Positions 1 to 6,920 of a DNA stretch of 8,945 nucleotides are shown here, piece after piece. Each line of letters opens with the position of its first letter. Position 1 is the stretch's first letter. Origin of the DNA: an uncultured Thalassospira sp. Lineage in GTDB: Bacteria; Pseudomonadota; Alphaproteobacteria; Rhodospirillales_A; Thalassospiraceae. The stretch lies in contig CAMPHD010000109.1 of the NCBI GenBank assembly GCA_946885765.1, positions 1 to 8,945 on the forward strand, in the 5' to 3' direction. The notes below the pieces were generated by a model. The model ran no database searches and was not told where the DNA came from. It saw only the letters and a program-made list of their open reading frames with translations. The translations under genes and the position numbers were made by a program.

Positions 1-2
1 GC

Positions 3-23
3 ATATACGTATATTGTATACAA
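3..23. promoter_or_regulatory. Two abutting palindromes, possible GntR-type operator
   Basis: Positions 3-14 are a perfect 12-base palindrome (ATATACGTATAT). Positions 14-23 are a perfect 10-base palindrome (TTGTATACAA) that shares one base with it. The second has the TTGT..ACAA form typical of sites bound by FCD-type GntR regulators; that family link comes from general knowledge and was not tested here. The site lies about 150 bases before the first complete gene. It could instead serve a gene to the left of the window edge. Confidence 0.3.
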
Positions 24-163
24 AATCCAAATCCAGTCGGCAACCACTAATTTGAAACAAAGAAAAAAGTCCAAATCAAACACATGATCACGCGTTAGCA
101 GGATCGACCTGTACAAACCGATATGATTTAATTCCTGTCTTACATTTCATCCATAACGTGCAC

Positions 164-171
164 AGGGACGG
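164..171 (+). promoter_or_regulatory. Ribosome binding site that sets the oxidoreductase start
   Basis: The purine-rich AGGGACGG ends four bases before the ATG at 176. An in-frame GTG at 158 sits upstream of this site and has no comparable Shine-Dalgarno sequence. The ATG at 176 is therefore the preferred start, which shortens the longest possible frame by six residues. A TATGAT hexamer at 122-127 could be a -10 box, but no good -35 box accompanies it. Confidence 0.55.
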
Positions 172-175
172 TATT

Positions 176-2272
176 ATGACGGATATGCGGGCATTGTTGC
201 GCTTCCCCGGTGAAAGACGGATTGCTGTTGCCGATTGCCCCGTCCCCGCCCTGTTGCCCGGCACCATCATGGTCCGCACAGAAATATCCGTCATCAGCAC
301 TGGCACCGAAAGGCAGCAGGCAAACGAAACCGGGGCATCCCTTATACGCAAGGCATGGCAGCGGCCGGATCTGGTTGCGTTGACCATTGAAAAGTTCCGT
401 CGTGACGGTGCGCGGGCAACCATCAATGCCGTTAAAGGGCGACTAGGCAAACCACTGGCGACCGGATATGCCAGTTGCGGGATCGTCGTGGCGATGGCTC
501 AGGATGTCACTGAATTTGATATCGGGCAGCGTGTCGCCTGTGCCGGTTTGGGCCACGCGAACCATGCCGAATACAATATTGTCCCACGCAATCTGTCCTG
601 TCCTGTCCCAAATGCGGTTACCAGCGAGAAAGCTGCCTTTGCCACCCTTTACGCCATTGCCCTGCATACCGTCCGGCAAGGCGAGCTTGTTATCGGGCAT
701 AGGGTTGCCGTGGTCGGATGCGGGCTGATCGGCCAGCTGGTGACCCAGACGGCACTTGCGGCTGGCGCAATTGTAACCGTGATAGAACCCATCCCGGAAA
801 GCCGGGAGATGGCGACAGCAAGCGGAGCCCGCAACTCATACGCGGAAATCCGGAATGCGCCCGAGGATCAATTTGATGCTGTGTTGATTTGTACCAGCGG
901 CAACGAAACGGGTACCATAATTGAAGCAAGCGCAAGGCTTTGCCGAGATCGCGGCATCATTGTCTGTGTCGGAGACATTGCCCCAAAGGCAGCCCGAAAT
1001 GTTCTTTATCGCAAGGAAATCACGATACGGCAGGTGCGATCCTATGGTCCAGGTCGATATGACCCGAACTACGAGCAATTAGGACAGGATTACCCGATCG
1101 GCCATGTGCGCTGGACCGTGAAACGGAACATGCAAGCAGCCCTCGCCCTTCTTGAAAGCGGCAAACTGAACCCGATTCCGCTTGTTTCGCAGCAGATTGA
1201 TCTGGAAGATGCCGCCGATTTTCTTGGCTCCCCGTCGATGATGGCAACCGTCATCCGGTATCAGAATGTCGATAACCGCCCCAAAGCATATAAACCGGTA
1301 GCGCAGATCAATACCGCCAGCAACAGCACAATCGGGATCGGATTGATCGGTGTCGGGAATTATATGGTCAGCACCTTGCTGCCGCGACTAAGACGACTAA
1401 AGGGCGTCACAATCAAGGCCGTCGTTTCGCAGTCCGGCCTTTCAGCCCTTGCGATCCGGCGTCAACTTCCCGATACGATCGCACTATCCGTTGCCGATGA
1501 CATTCTTGCAAATCCGGATATCAACACGGTTTTGATTGCCACCCGTCATGACAGTCATGCTGAACTCGCTTGTAAGGCATTAAATGCCGGGAAACATGTC
1601 TGGCTGGAAAAACCGCTTTGTGTCAGTCGGGAACAGCTTGAATCATTTAGACAAGTTGCGAAACAAAACAGCCCGCAGGTCTTCATGATCGGGCATAACA
1701 GGCGCTTCGCACCAATGACGGCAATGCTGAAAAAACATCTGCCAAAAGGCAAAATGCAGTTCCGCTATCAGGTTCGCCCTCCTTCTGTCCCGACCGATCA
1801 CTGGCTTAACCGACAGGGACAGGGCGGGAGAACAATCGGCGAAATCAGCCATTTCATCGATCTGCTTTCAGCCCTTGCTGAAACTGAAATGCTCAGATTG
1901 CAATGCGACTGGATTGACCGCGAGGCGGGAGACAGTATTTGGCATCTGACCTTCGCCGATGGATCGCGCGGCGAAGTTTCCTATTTGCGCGCCGCCCGAA
2001 GGAATACATCAAAGGAAGTTCTGGAAGTATCAGCCCCAGGCTTTGCCGCAATCATCAACGATTGGCGAAAACTGGTGATAAATGGCAAGACAATCTTGCG
2101 AAAACCATTACTGGCCAGTCCGGACAAGGGACATAATGACGCCATTGCCGTCTTTCTCGATACAATAATGACCGGAATCCACAATCCCTGCATACTGGGC
2201 ATCGACGCAGAAATACATCTGATGGATCAGATTCTTGCTGCCGCCAGCGACGATCAATACGGCCCGGCGTAA
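176..2272 (+). CDS. Bi-domain oxidoreductase: MDR dehydrogenase fused to Gfo/Idh/MocA domain
   Basis: A 698-residue cytoplasmic protein with two NAD(P)-binding halves. Residues 1 to about 360 resemble medium-chain (zinc-type alcohol) dehydrogenases. The visible signs are TEISVISTGTER near 35-46, VACAGLGHANHAEY near 120-133 and a Rossmann glycine motif GCGLIG at 181-186. The cysteine-rich structural zinc lobe is not evident. Residues from about 385 to the end are a Gfo/Idh/MocA oxidoreductase: Rossmann motif GVGNYM (392-397), TRHDSHAEL (456-464), the family EKP motif (478-480), GHNRRFAP (506-513) and GEISHFIDL (555-563) with the likely active-site His559. The third glycine of the second Rossmann motif is replaced by Met. 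This fusion is a known family of about 700 residues, often found in surface-polysaccharide gene clusters. The substrate is unknown, and a sugar or nucleotide-sugar is my inference. The gene converges on, and overlaps, the AEC permease gene. Confidence 0.88.
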   Translation: MTDMRALLRFPGERRIAVADCPVPALLPGTIMVRTEISVISTGTERQQANETGASLIRKAWQRPDLVALTIEKFRRDGARATINAVKGRLGKPLATGYASCGIVVAMAQDVTEFDIGQRVACAGLGHANHAEYNIVPRNLSCPVPNAVTSEKAAFATLYAIALHTVRQGELVIGHRVAVVGCGLIGQLVTQTALAAGAIVTVIEPIPESREMATASGARNSYAEIRNAPEDQFDAVLICTSGNETGTIIEASARLCRDRGIIVCVGDIAPKAARNVLYRKEITIRQVRSYGPGRYDPNYEQLGQDYPIGHVRWTVKRNMQAALALLESGKLNPIPLVSQQIDLEDAADFLGSPSMMATVIRYQNVDNRPKAYKPVAQINTASNSTIGIGLIGVGNYMVSTLLPRLRRLKGVTIKAVVSQSGLSALAIRRQLPDTIALSVADDILANPDINTVLIATRHDSHAELACKALNAGKHVWLEKPLCVSREQLESFRQVAKQNSPQVFMIGHNRRFAPMTAMLKKHLPKGKMQFRYQVRPPSVPTDHWLNRQGQGGRTIGEISHFIDLLSALAETEMLRLQCDWIDREAGDSIWHLTFADGSRGEVSYLRAARRNTSKEVLEVSAPGFAAIINDWRKLVINGKTILRKPLLASPDKGHNDAIAVFLDTIMTGIHNPCILGIDAEIHLMDQILAAASDDQYGPA

Positions 2273-3195
2273 AGAACAATAAGCGGCAGGGTGATCACAC
2301 TAATCAGGGTTGTAACCAAGATCGTGGTCGAGGAGCGGTCGATACAGACATTATAGCTGCCCGCAATGATTGCCACATTCGCCCCCGCAGGAAGGGCCGC
2401 AATCAGTACCACAATGGTCAACCACAGCGGCTGCAGATCGAAAACAAAATGTGCAATCAGGAACACCAGAACCGGTTGCACGAACATTTTCGCAACTGTG
2501 CACAACATGCTTGCCGACATATTGCCGCGAACGGACTGCCCGTAAAGTCCGGCCCCCACCAGCAGCAATGCAATCGTTGGCCCCGCCGTCCGGAACCGTT
2601 CCAACGTTCCGTCGACCATCTCAGGTAACCGAAGATTAATCAGGGATGCCAGCACACCCAGAATAATCGCGACGATAATCGGATTGCGCAGCACCCTAAC
2701 CACACTGCGCGCAACATTTGGCAACCAATGCCCGCCGCCAGAACGAGAACCTTCCACGATCATCACGGTCAATCCCAGCAAGGTCAGCGGATGGATTGAC
2801 AGGATAATCAGAAGTGGCACAAGGCCCTCTTCCCCGTATACCGCCTGAACCAGCGGAATGCCCAACAACACAATGTTGGAGAAAACCCCGCCCATGGCAG
2901 TTACGGCGGCTTCGTCCGTTCTGGCCTTCAGCCACGCACGCGCAACCATAAACACCAGCAAAAAGTTCAGAAGTGCGCCCGCATAATAACTGCCCCACAA
3001 GCGCAAATCAAAATGCGCACTGATGTCGGATTGCGACAGGGTTTGAAACAGCATAGCAGGGATAAAGGCATTCATCGCAAGGCGGGCAAGGAACGGAATA
3101 CCTTCACGGCTGATAACGCGGAAACGGGTTAAAAGATAACCACAAAGGATCGTCAAAAAAACAGGGCCGACTTTTCCAACGACCAGATCAAGCAT
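2254..3195 (-). CDS. AEC (auxin efflux carrier) family transporter
   Basis: A 313-residue inner-membrane permease of the AEC family, which is part of the bile acid/arsenite/riboflavin transporter superfamily. Members often export or import small organic acids such as malate or malonate. About ten hydrophobic segments cover the whole length, starting at residues 4-22. Family signs are GGVFSNIVLLGIPL at 102-115, NPIIVAIILG at 171-180, ALPAGANVAIIA at 267-278 and TTLISVITLP at 295-304. The ATG at 3195 is chosen because GGGGG lies five bases upstream and the protein then starts directly before the first membrane segment. An in-frame TTG 16 codons upstream adds a polar tail and is less likely. The gene follows glpK on the same strand but is separated by a strong terminator, so it probably has its own promoter, which I could not identify. 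Its last 19 bases overlap the oxidoreductase gene tail to tail. The substrate cannot be read from sequence. Confidence 0.87.
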   Translation of the reverse strand: MLDLVVGKVGPVFLTILCGYLLTRFRVISREGIPFLARLAMNAFIPAMLFQTLSQSDISAHFDLRLWGSYYAGALLNFLLVFMVARAWLKARTDEAAVTAMGGVFSNIVLLGIPLVQAVYGEEGLVPLLIILSIHPLTLLGLTVMIVEGSRSGGGHWLPNVARSVVRVLRNPIIVAIILGVLASLINLRLPEMVDGTLERFRTAGPTIALLLVGAGLYGQSVRGNMSASMLCTVAKMFVQPVLVFLIAHFVFDLQPLWLTIVVLIAALPAGANVAIIAGSYNVCIDRSSTTILVTTLISVITLPLIVLYAGPY

Positions 3196-3285
3196 CTTTT
3201 CCCCCAGCCGCCCGGTGGCAAGCCCAAACGGTCGCGCCAGCAATCAATAGCAGCAGTTCCATGAAAGTACGGGCGAACATCCCGC

Positions 3286-3318
3286 AAAAAGAAAGGACGG
3301 TACCGCGCGGTACCGTCC
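3286..3318 (-). terminator. Intrinsic terminator of glpK
   Basis: Read on the - strand, a perfect inverted repeat (arms GGACGGTACC and GGTACCGTCC, loop GCGC, positions 3295-3318) is followed by a T-rich run, TTTCTTTTT (3286-3294). The GC-rich ten-pair stem and U tract are those of a Rho-independent terminator. It begins 64 bases after the glpK stop codon and lies before the AEC permease gene, so it should uncouple the two. On the + strand there is no T run after the stem, so it looks one-directional. Confidence 0.88.
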
Positions 3319-3382
3319 CGATCTTACAAAGCAATTACGGCAATGACCAGCCTGTAAAACCGGCCGACAACATCCTTGGTCA

Positions 3383-4876
3383 TCAGCCCTGTTCCGTCAT
3401 CACCCGTTTGACCGCGCTTTTCCATCCCGCCAAAAGATGATTGCGCCGACCGCCTTCAAGTTCCGGCTTGAATTCCGCGTCCATGTGCCAATTCTCGGCA
3501 ATATGATCGAGATCGCGATAAATCCCCGCCTGCAACCCCGCAAGATAGGCCGCACCAAGCGCCGTTGTTTCCGTCACCACCGGGCGTTGAACCGGGATAT
3601 CGAGAATGTCGGACAGATACTGGCACAGCCAGTCATTGGCAACCATACCACCATCAACCCGAACGGCTTTGGGCGAAACACCATCTGCCGCCATGGCTTC
3701 GAACAGGTCAAACGTCTGATAACAAACGCTTTCAAGTGCCGCTCGGACGAATTCACGCGGACCGGTATCGCGGGTCAGCCCGAAAATGGCACCGCGCGCG
3801 TCCGGATCCCAATAAGGTGCGCCAAGTCCTGTAAAGGCCGGAACAAGATAAACCCCGTGATTGTCATCAAGCGATTTGGCTAACCCTTCGCTTTCGGCGG
3901 CCGACTTGATGATGCCAAGTCCGTCACGCAACCACTGCACCGCTGCCCCGGCAACGAAGATCGCCCCTTCGATGGCATAGCTGGTTTTGCCATTCAAACG
4001 ATACCCGACCGTAGTCAGCAAACGGTGCTGTGATGTCACCGCCTCGTCCCCGGTATTGAGGATCACGAAGCAACCGGTGCCATAGGTACTTTTGATATCG
4101 CCCGGTTCAAAGCAGCATTGGCCGAACGCAGCTGCCTGCTGGTCGCCTGCCATACCAAGTACCGGGATTTCACGGCCAAACAATTCCGCATCCACCATAC
4201 CGAAATCGGCGGCACAATCCTTGACCTCTGGCAGCATGGATTTGGGGACGCGGAATATCTCACAAAGCCGGTCATCCCACGCATTGTCACGAATGTTGAA
4301 AAGATTGGTGCGTGCCGCATTGGTCGCATCGGTCGCATGCGACCTGCCCCCGGTCAAACGCCACAGCAGGAATGAATCGACCGTGCCAAAGGCCAGGTCG
4401 CCCTGTTCGGCACGGGCCCGTGCGCCGGTTACATGATCAAGTATCCACGCAACCTTCGTTGCCGAGAAATACGGGTCGATCAAAAGCCCGCTTCGATTAT
4501 TCACATTCGTTTCAAGTTCCGGATCGCGCCGTTTCAGATCATGGCAAAGTGCAGCGGTACGACGATCCTGCCAGACGATGGCGTTATAAACCGCCTTGCC
4601 GGTTTTCCGATCCCAGACCACCGTCGTTTCACGCTGGTTGGTGATGCCAATCGCCGCGACATTGGCGATATCGACCCGCGACAGGGCTTCGCGGCAAACA
4701 GTAGCAACTGTTTCCCAAAGGTCTTCAGGGTCATGTTCGACCCAGCCACTATTGGGGAAATGTTGCGGGAATTCCTGCTGCGCGACGGCCACGGATCGGC
4801 CATTGGCATCGAAAACAATGGCGCGCGAACTGGTGGTTCCCTGATCAATCGCCAGAATGTAGCGTGTATCGGTCAT
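3383..4876 (-). CDS. glpK: Glycerol kinase
   Basis: A 497-residue cytoplasmic FGGY-family kinase (ATP + glycerol to sn-glycerol-3-phosphate), close to the usual length of about 500. Visible motifs are the phosphate loop DQGTTSSRA (11-19), NQRET (80-84), VWQDRRT (101-107), the glycerol-binding region [10 protein letters not shown] (132-141), GMAGDQQAA (241-249) with the catalytic base Asp245, YGTGCF (265-270), DGGMVANDW (408-416) and [12 protein letters not shown] (436-447). The ATG at 4876 is chosen because GGGAGG (4885-4890) sits eight bases upstream; the longer frame to 4927 adds 17 unrelated residues. The glycine- and lysine-rich loop (GGKGGTR in E. coli) that binds fructose-1,6-bisphosphate is replaced by ELFGREIP just before Asp245. 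The C-terminal stretch that binds EIIA-Glc in E. coli also differs, so enteric-type allosteric control is probably absent. No glpF, glpD or glpR gene lies in the window. A GlpR-like dyad sits upstream. Confidence 0.96.
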   Translation of the reverse strand: MTDTRYILAIDQGTTSSRAIVFDANGRSVAVAQQEFPQHFPNSGWVEHDPEDLWETVATVCREALSRVDIANVAAIGITNQRETTVVWDRKTGKAVYNAIVWQDRRTAALCHDLKRRDPELETNVNNRSGLLIDPYFSATKVAWILDHVTGARARAEQGDLAFGTVDSFLLWRLTGGRSHATDATNAARTNLFNIRDNAWDDRLCEIFRVPKSMLPEVKDCAADFGMVDAELFGREIPVLGMAGDQQAAAFGQCCFEPGDIKSTYGTGCFVILNTGDEAVTSQHRLLTTVGYRLNGKTSYAIEGAIFVAGAAVQWLRDGLGIIKSAAESEGLAKSLDDNHGVYLVPAFTGLGAPYWDPDARGAIFGLTRDTGPREFVRAALESVCYQTFDLFEAMAADGVSPKAVRVDGGMVANDWLCQYLSDILDIPVQRPVVTETTALGAAYLAGLQAGIYRDLDHIAENWHMDAEFKPELEGGRRNHLLAGWKSAVKRVMTEQG

Positions 4877-4977
4877 TTCTGTTTCCTCCCAAGCCGACAG
4901 TTGGTCTGTCGTACCGTTCCGGTCCATTGCGGCAACTGATTTTTACCCTGCATTCGACCGATTCAACTGGTTTTGCG

Positions 4978-4991
4978 TTTCTATTTAGAAA
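4978..4991. repeat. Short dyad in the glpK/epimerase intergenic region
   Basis: The arms TTTCTA and TAGAAA are separated by two bases. The centre is 32 bases, about three helical turns, from the centre of the TTCG-N4-CGAA dyad at 5011-5022. It lies within the presumed leader of glpK. It could be a second operator, or a chance dyad in AT-rich DNA. Confidence 0.25.
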
Positions 4992-5010
4992 AAAATCACA
5001 CCAAAAACAA

Positions 5011-5022
5011 TTCGTTTTCGAA
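5011..5022. promoter_or_regulatory. Candidate GlpR-like operator upstream of glpK
   Basis: The perfect dyad TTCG-TTTT-CGAA matches the core layout TTCG-N4-CGAA of E. coli GlpR operators (DeoR family, glycerol-3-phosphate responsive). The outer AAC/ACA bases of the E. coli site are not conserved here. On the - strand, a TATGAT hexamer at 5034-5029 could be a -10 box. That would place transcription initiation roughly over the dyad, a classic position for repression. The matching -35 box is weak. The operator role is inferred from the motif and its place in front of glpK. Confidence 0.45.
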
Positions 5023-5080
5023 AATTTTATCATATTTTTTGACCGACGCCCTATCCCGTTTGGTAACCGGCCCGCCAAAA

Positions 5081-5089
5081 TGATATAGA
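5081..5089 (+). promoter_or_regulatory. Possible extended -10 box for the epimerase gene
   Basis: TGATATAGA has the TG-N-TATAnn form of an extended -10 element and lies 58 bases before the epimerase start codon. A separate TTGACC (5039-5044) is a good -35 hexamer, but at standard spacing it meets only the poor GGTAAC. Which of these, if either, is used is unclear. Confidence 0.2.
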
Positions 5090-5147
5090 AGACAACACGT
5101 TATCATACGCCAACCCGGTTTGAGCATTCATCAGGAAAAACGCCGCA

Positions 5148-6242
5148 ATGATCTTCGATCTGGTCTATGGCACCCGCCCCAACCTGATCAAGGCAGCGGC
5201 TCTTTATCTGGCATGGCAGGAAAAGCGTGACGATCTGCCCTTTATCCTGCGCCTGATCGATACCGGTCAACATTGGAATCTGGCCCTTTCCGAAGGTTTG
5301 CGTCTTTCGCTTGGCTTACCTGCCCCCGAAATCCGGCTTGGAATCGGGCAACCGGGAAATAGCCGGGTCACGCTTGTTCAGAATGCAGACGATGCCTATT
5401 GCCGGGTGCTCGGCCAATCACCGGCACAAGGGACGATTGTCATTGGTGATGTTAACGGCTCTTTGGGTGTCGCGCGCGCGGCAAAAAGGAACTCCGCTTA
5501 CCTGATCCATCTGGAAGCCGGGTTGCGTGGCGGGTTTGATGCCGTTGCCGAAGAAGCCAACCGGACAGAAATTGACAGCCTGTGCAATATGCACTGGGCC
5601 CCGGATGAAGCCGCAGCCAACAACCTTCATGAGGAAGGCATCAATGCTAAAGGCATTCATAATGTCGGTAATATCGTAATTGATGCGATGCTTCGCTTCG
5701 GCGGATCAACAACGGCGATCTGGTCTCCATCGGTGCAAACGGGTCCGGTTCTATTGACGCTACATCGTGCGGAAAATATCGACAATATTGTGCGATTGAC
5801 TTCGATCATTGATGCAATCATCGACCTTGCCCGCGAAACACCAATCATCTGGCCGCTTCACCCGCGGGCACAAGGCACCATTGCACAAAACGGCCTTTGG
5901 CGTCGCATCCGCAATGCCGGAAACATCAAGATCGTAGCGCCGATGCTCTATCCCGATTTTCTGGCGGCTCTTGTTGCCGCACGCTATGTGATAACAGATT
6001 CCGGCGGAATAATTGATGAATGCGTCTGGCTAGGCAAGGCGGGATGCATTTTGCGACCAACCACCGAACGCGCCACTGCACTTAACGCGTCCGCGCTGGA
6101 ACTTTGCGAACCGGCAGATCTGGTCCGAACCGCCACCAACCTTACGAACAGAACAGCACCACCAGTTCCTTTCCGACCTGCCGGTTGGGACGGCAAGACG
6201 GCTAGTCGAATGCTTGATACGCTGGTTGCTCTTGCCCGGTAA
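5148..6242 (+). CDS. UDP-N-acetylglucosamine 2-epimerase family protein (WecB/MnaA-like)
   Basis: A 364-residue cytoplasmic GT-B-fold enzyme. The family interconverts UDP-GlcNAc and UDP-ManNAc, a precursor for capsule, LPS and other surface glycans. Motifs seen are YGTRPNLIK (7-15) with Arg10 and Lys15, GDVNGSL (100-106) with Asp101, HLEAGLR (121-127) with Glu123, EEANR (135-139) with Glu135, LHRAEN (205-210) with His206, LHPR (237-240), TDSGGI (283-288) and TTER (305-308). These match the catalytic set known for E. coli WecB (Asp95, Glu117, Glu131, His213), so activity is likely. Oddities are Ala in place of the usual Pro before the EE pair, a shorter loop there, and a Ser/Gly-rich GDVNGS. 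The start ATG has only AGGA 11 bases upstream, which suggests modest translation. No glycosyltransferase or dehydrogenase partner is adjacent. A hydrolysing relative that releases free ManNAc is an alternative. Confidence 0.85.
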   Translation: MIFDLVYGTRPNLIKAAALYLAWQEKRDDLPFILRLIDTGQHWNLALSEGLRLSLGLPAPEIRLGIGQPGNSRVTLVQNADDAYCRVLGQSPAQGTIVIGDVNGSLGVARAAKRNSAYLIHLEAGLRGGFDAVAEEANRTEIDSLCNMHWAPDEAAANNLHEEGINAKGIHNVGNIVIDAMLRFGGSTTAIWSPSVQTGPVLLTLHRAENIDNIVRLTSIIDAIIDLARETPIIWPLHPRAQGTIAQNGLWRRIRNAGNIKIVAPMLYPDFLAALVAARYVITDSGGIIDECVWLGKAGCILRPTTERATALNASALELCEPADLVRTATNLTNRTAPPVPFRPAGWDGKTASRMLDTLVALAR

Positions 6243-6330
6243 AGTTTTCCGATAAATCGCGGCACGAGATTTGCAACCTGCGATCCCATGATTTCTTTTT
6301 ACCGGCATTATTTTCCCATGGAGGATCGGG

Positions 6331-6843
6331 ATGGCGATATATGACACCCTGATGAGCATCAGCAACATCGCATCCAGTGCGAAAAGCACCTATGCGGCGG
6401 CAAAAACCATTGCCTCGAACAGTCAGCCCCTGCCCGAAGAGGACAAGGAAAAAAATGCCGACATCGCCTACATCAAGGAACACGGCTTCACGACCTATGT
6501 GAAGGAACTTGAAGAGCGCAAGATCGAAGAGATGCGCCGCAAGATCCTGCAATCGATGGGCCTTGATGAGGAAAGCCTGGCAAAGATGGGCGCAACCGAA
6601 CGTCAGGCCATCGAAAAAACGATTGCTGACGCAATCGAGGAAAAGCTGAATGGCGCGACGCTTGCCAACAAGCAGAACAATGGTGAAGAAACACCGTCAG
6701 AACGACGTGATCGCATGCAGGCCGAAATTGCCTTCAACCCAAATATGTTCGATGTTTTCACAGCCCTTCAGTCTGAACTTTCGGATGGCTCGGTCCAGTC
6801 GATCACAGCCGATGACAAGAAAAAGCAGGATAACGCAGCATAA
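6331..6843 (+). CDS. Hypothetical charged helical protein
   Basis: A 170-residue protein that I cannot assign to a named family. The start is well supported: GGAGG (6320-6324) lies six bases before the ATG. It has no signal peptide, no membrane segment, and no Cys or Trp. Residues 1-30 are small and weakly hydrophobic (Ala/Ser-rich, amphipathic-looking). Residues about 45-106 are very rich in Glu, Lys and Arg and look like continuous helix or coiled coil. They include HGFTTYVKELEERKIEEMRR (51-70), then MGLDEESLAKMGATERQAIE (76-95) and a run to EEKL at 103-106. Residues 110-130 and 155-170 are polar and probably disordered. It is 88 bases downstream of the epimerase on the same strand and could be co-transcribed, but its own strong ribosome binding site fits an independent role. 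A terminator follows 23 bases after the stop. Confidence 0.75.
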   Translation: MAIYDTLMSISNIASSAKSTYAAAKTIASNSQPLPEEDKEKNADIAYIKEHGFTTYVKELEERKIEEMRRKILQSMGLDEESLAKMGATERQAIEKTIADAIEEKLNGATLANKQNNGEETPSERRDRMQAEIAFNPNMFDVFTALQSELSDGSVQSITADDKKKQDNAA

Positions 6844-6866
6844 CATTGCGATTTCATGCAGAAACA

Positions 6867-6895
6867 AAAGGCGCTGTCGAAGTGACAGCGCCTTT
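6867..6895. terminator. Bidirectional intrinsic terminator between convergent genes
   Basis: A 12-pair perfect stem (AAAGGCGCTGTC with GACAGCGCCTTT) encloses a five-base loop. On the + strand it is followed by ATTGTTT and serves the 170-residue protein gene. On the - strand the stem ends in TTT and continues TGTTTC, so it can also stop gabD transcripts, whose stop codon lies 25 bases away. Confidence 0.85.
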
Positions 6896-6920
6896 ATTGT
6901 TTCGGAAACCCGAAAATGCC

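Noticed and set aside
88..450. A 120-codon - strand frame at the left edge
   Set aside because: It overlaps the conserved N terminus of the oxidoreductase and shows no recognisable domain.
4331..4344. A perfect 14-base palindrome (GGTCGCATGCGACC) preceded by a partial tandem copy
   Set aside because: It lies inside glpK in a conserved stretch encoding [12 protein letters not shown] and is readily explained by codon choice.
4433..4939. A 168-codon + strand frame across the glpK 5' end
   Set aside because: It is antisense to glpK in its conserved N-terminal region, with no motif or start signal.
6257..6285. Possible terminator hairpin after the epimerase gene
   Set aside because: Only a five-base stem (ATCGC/GCGAT) with a 19-base loop can be drawn and the T run is displaced, so it is too weak to call.
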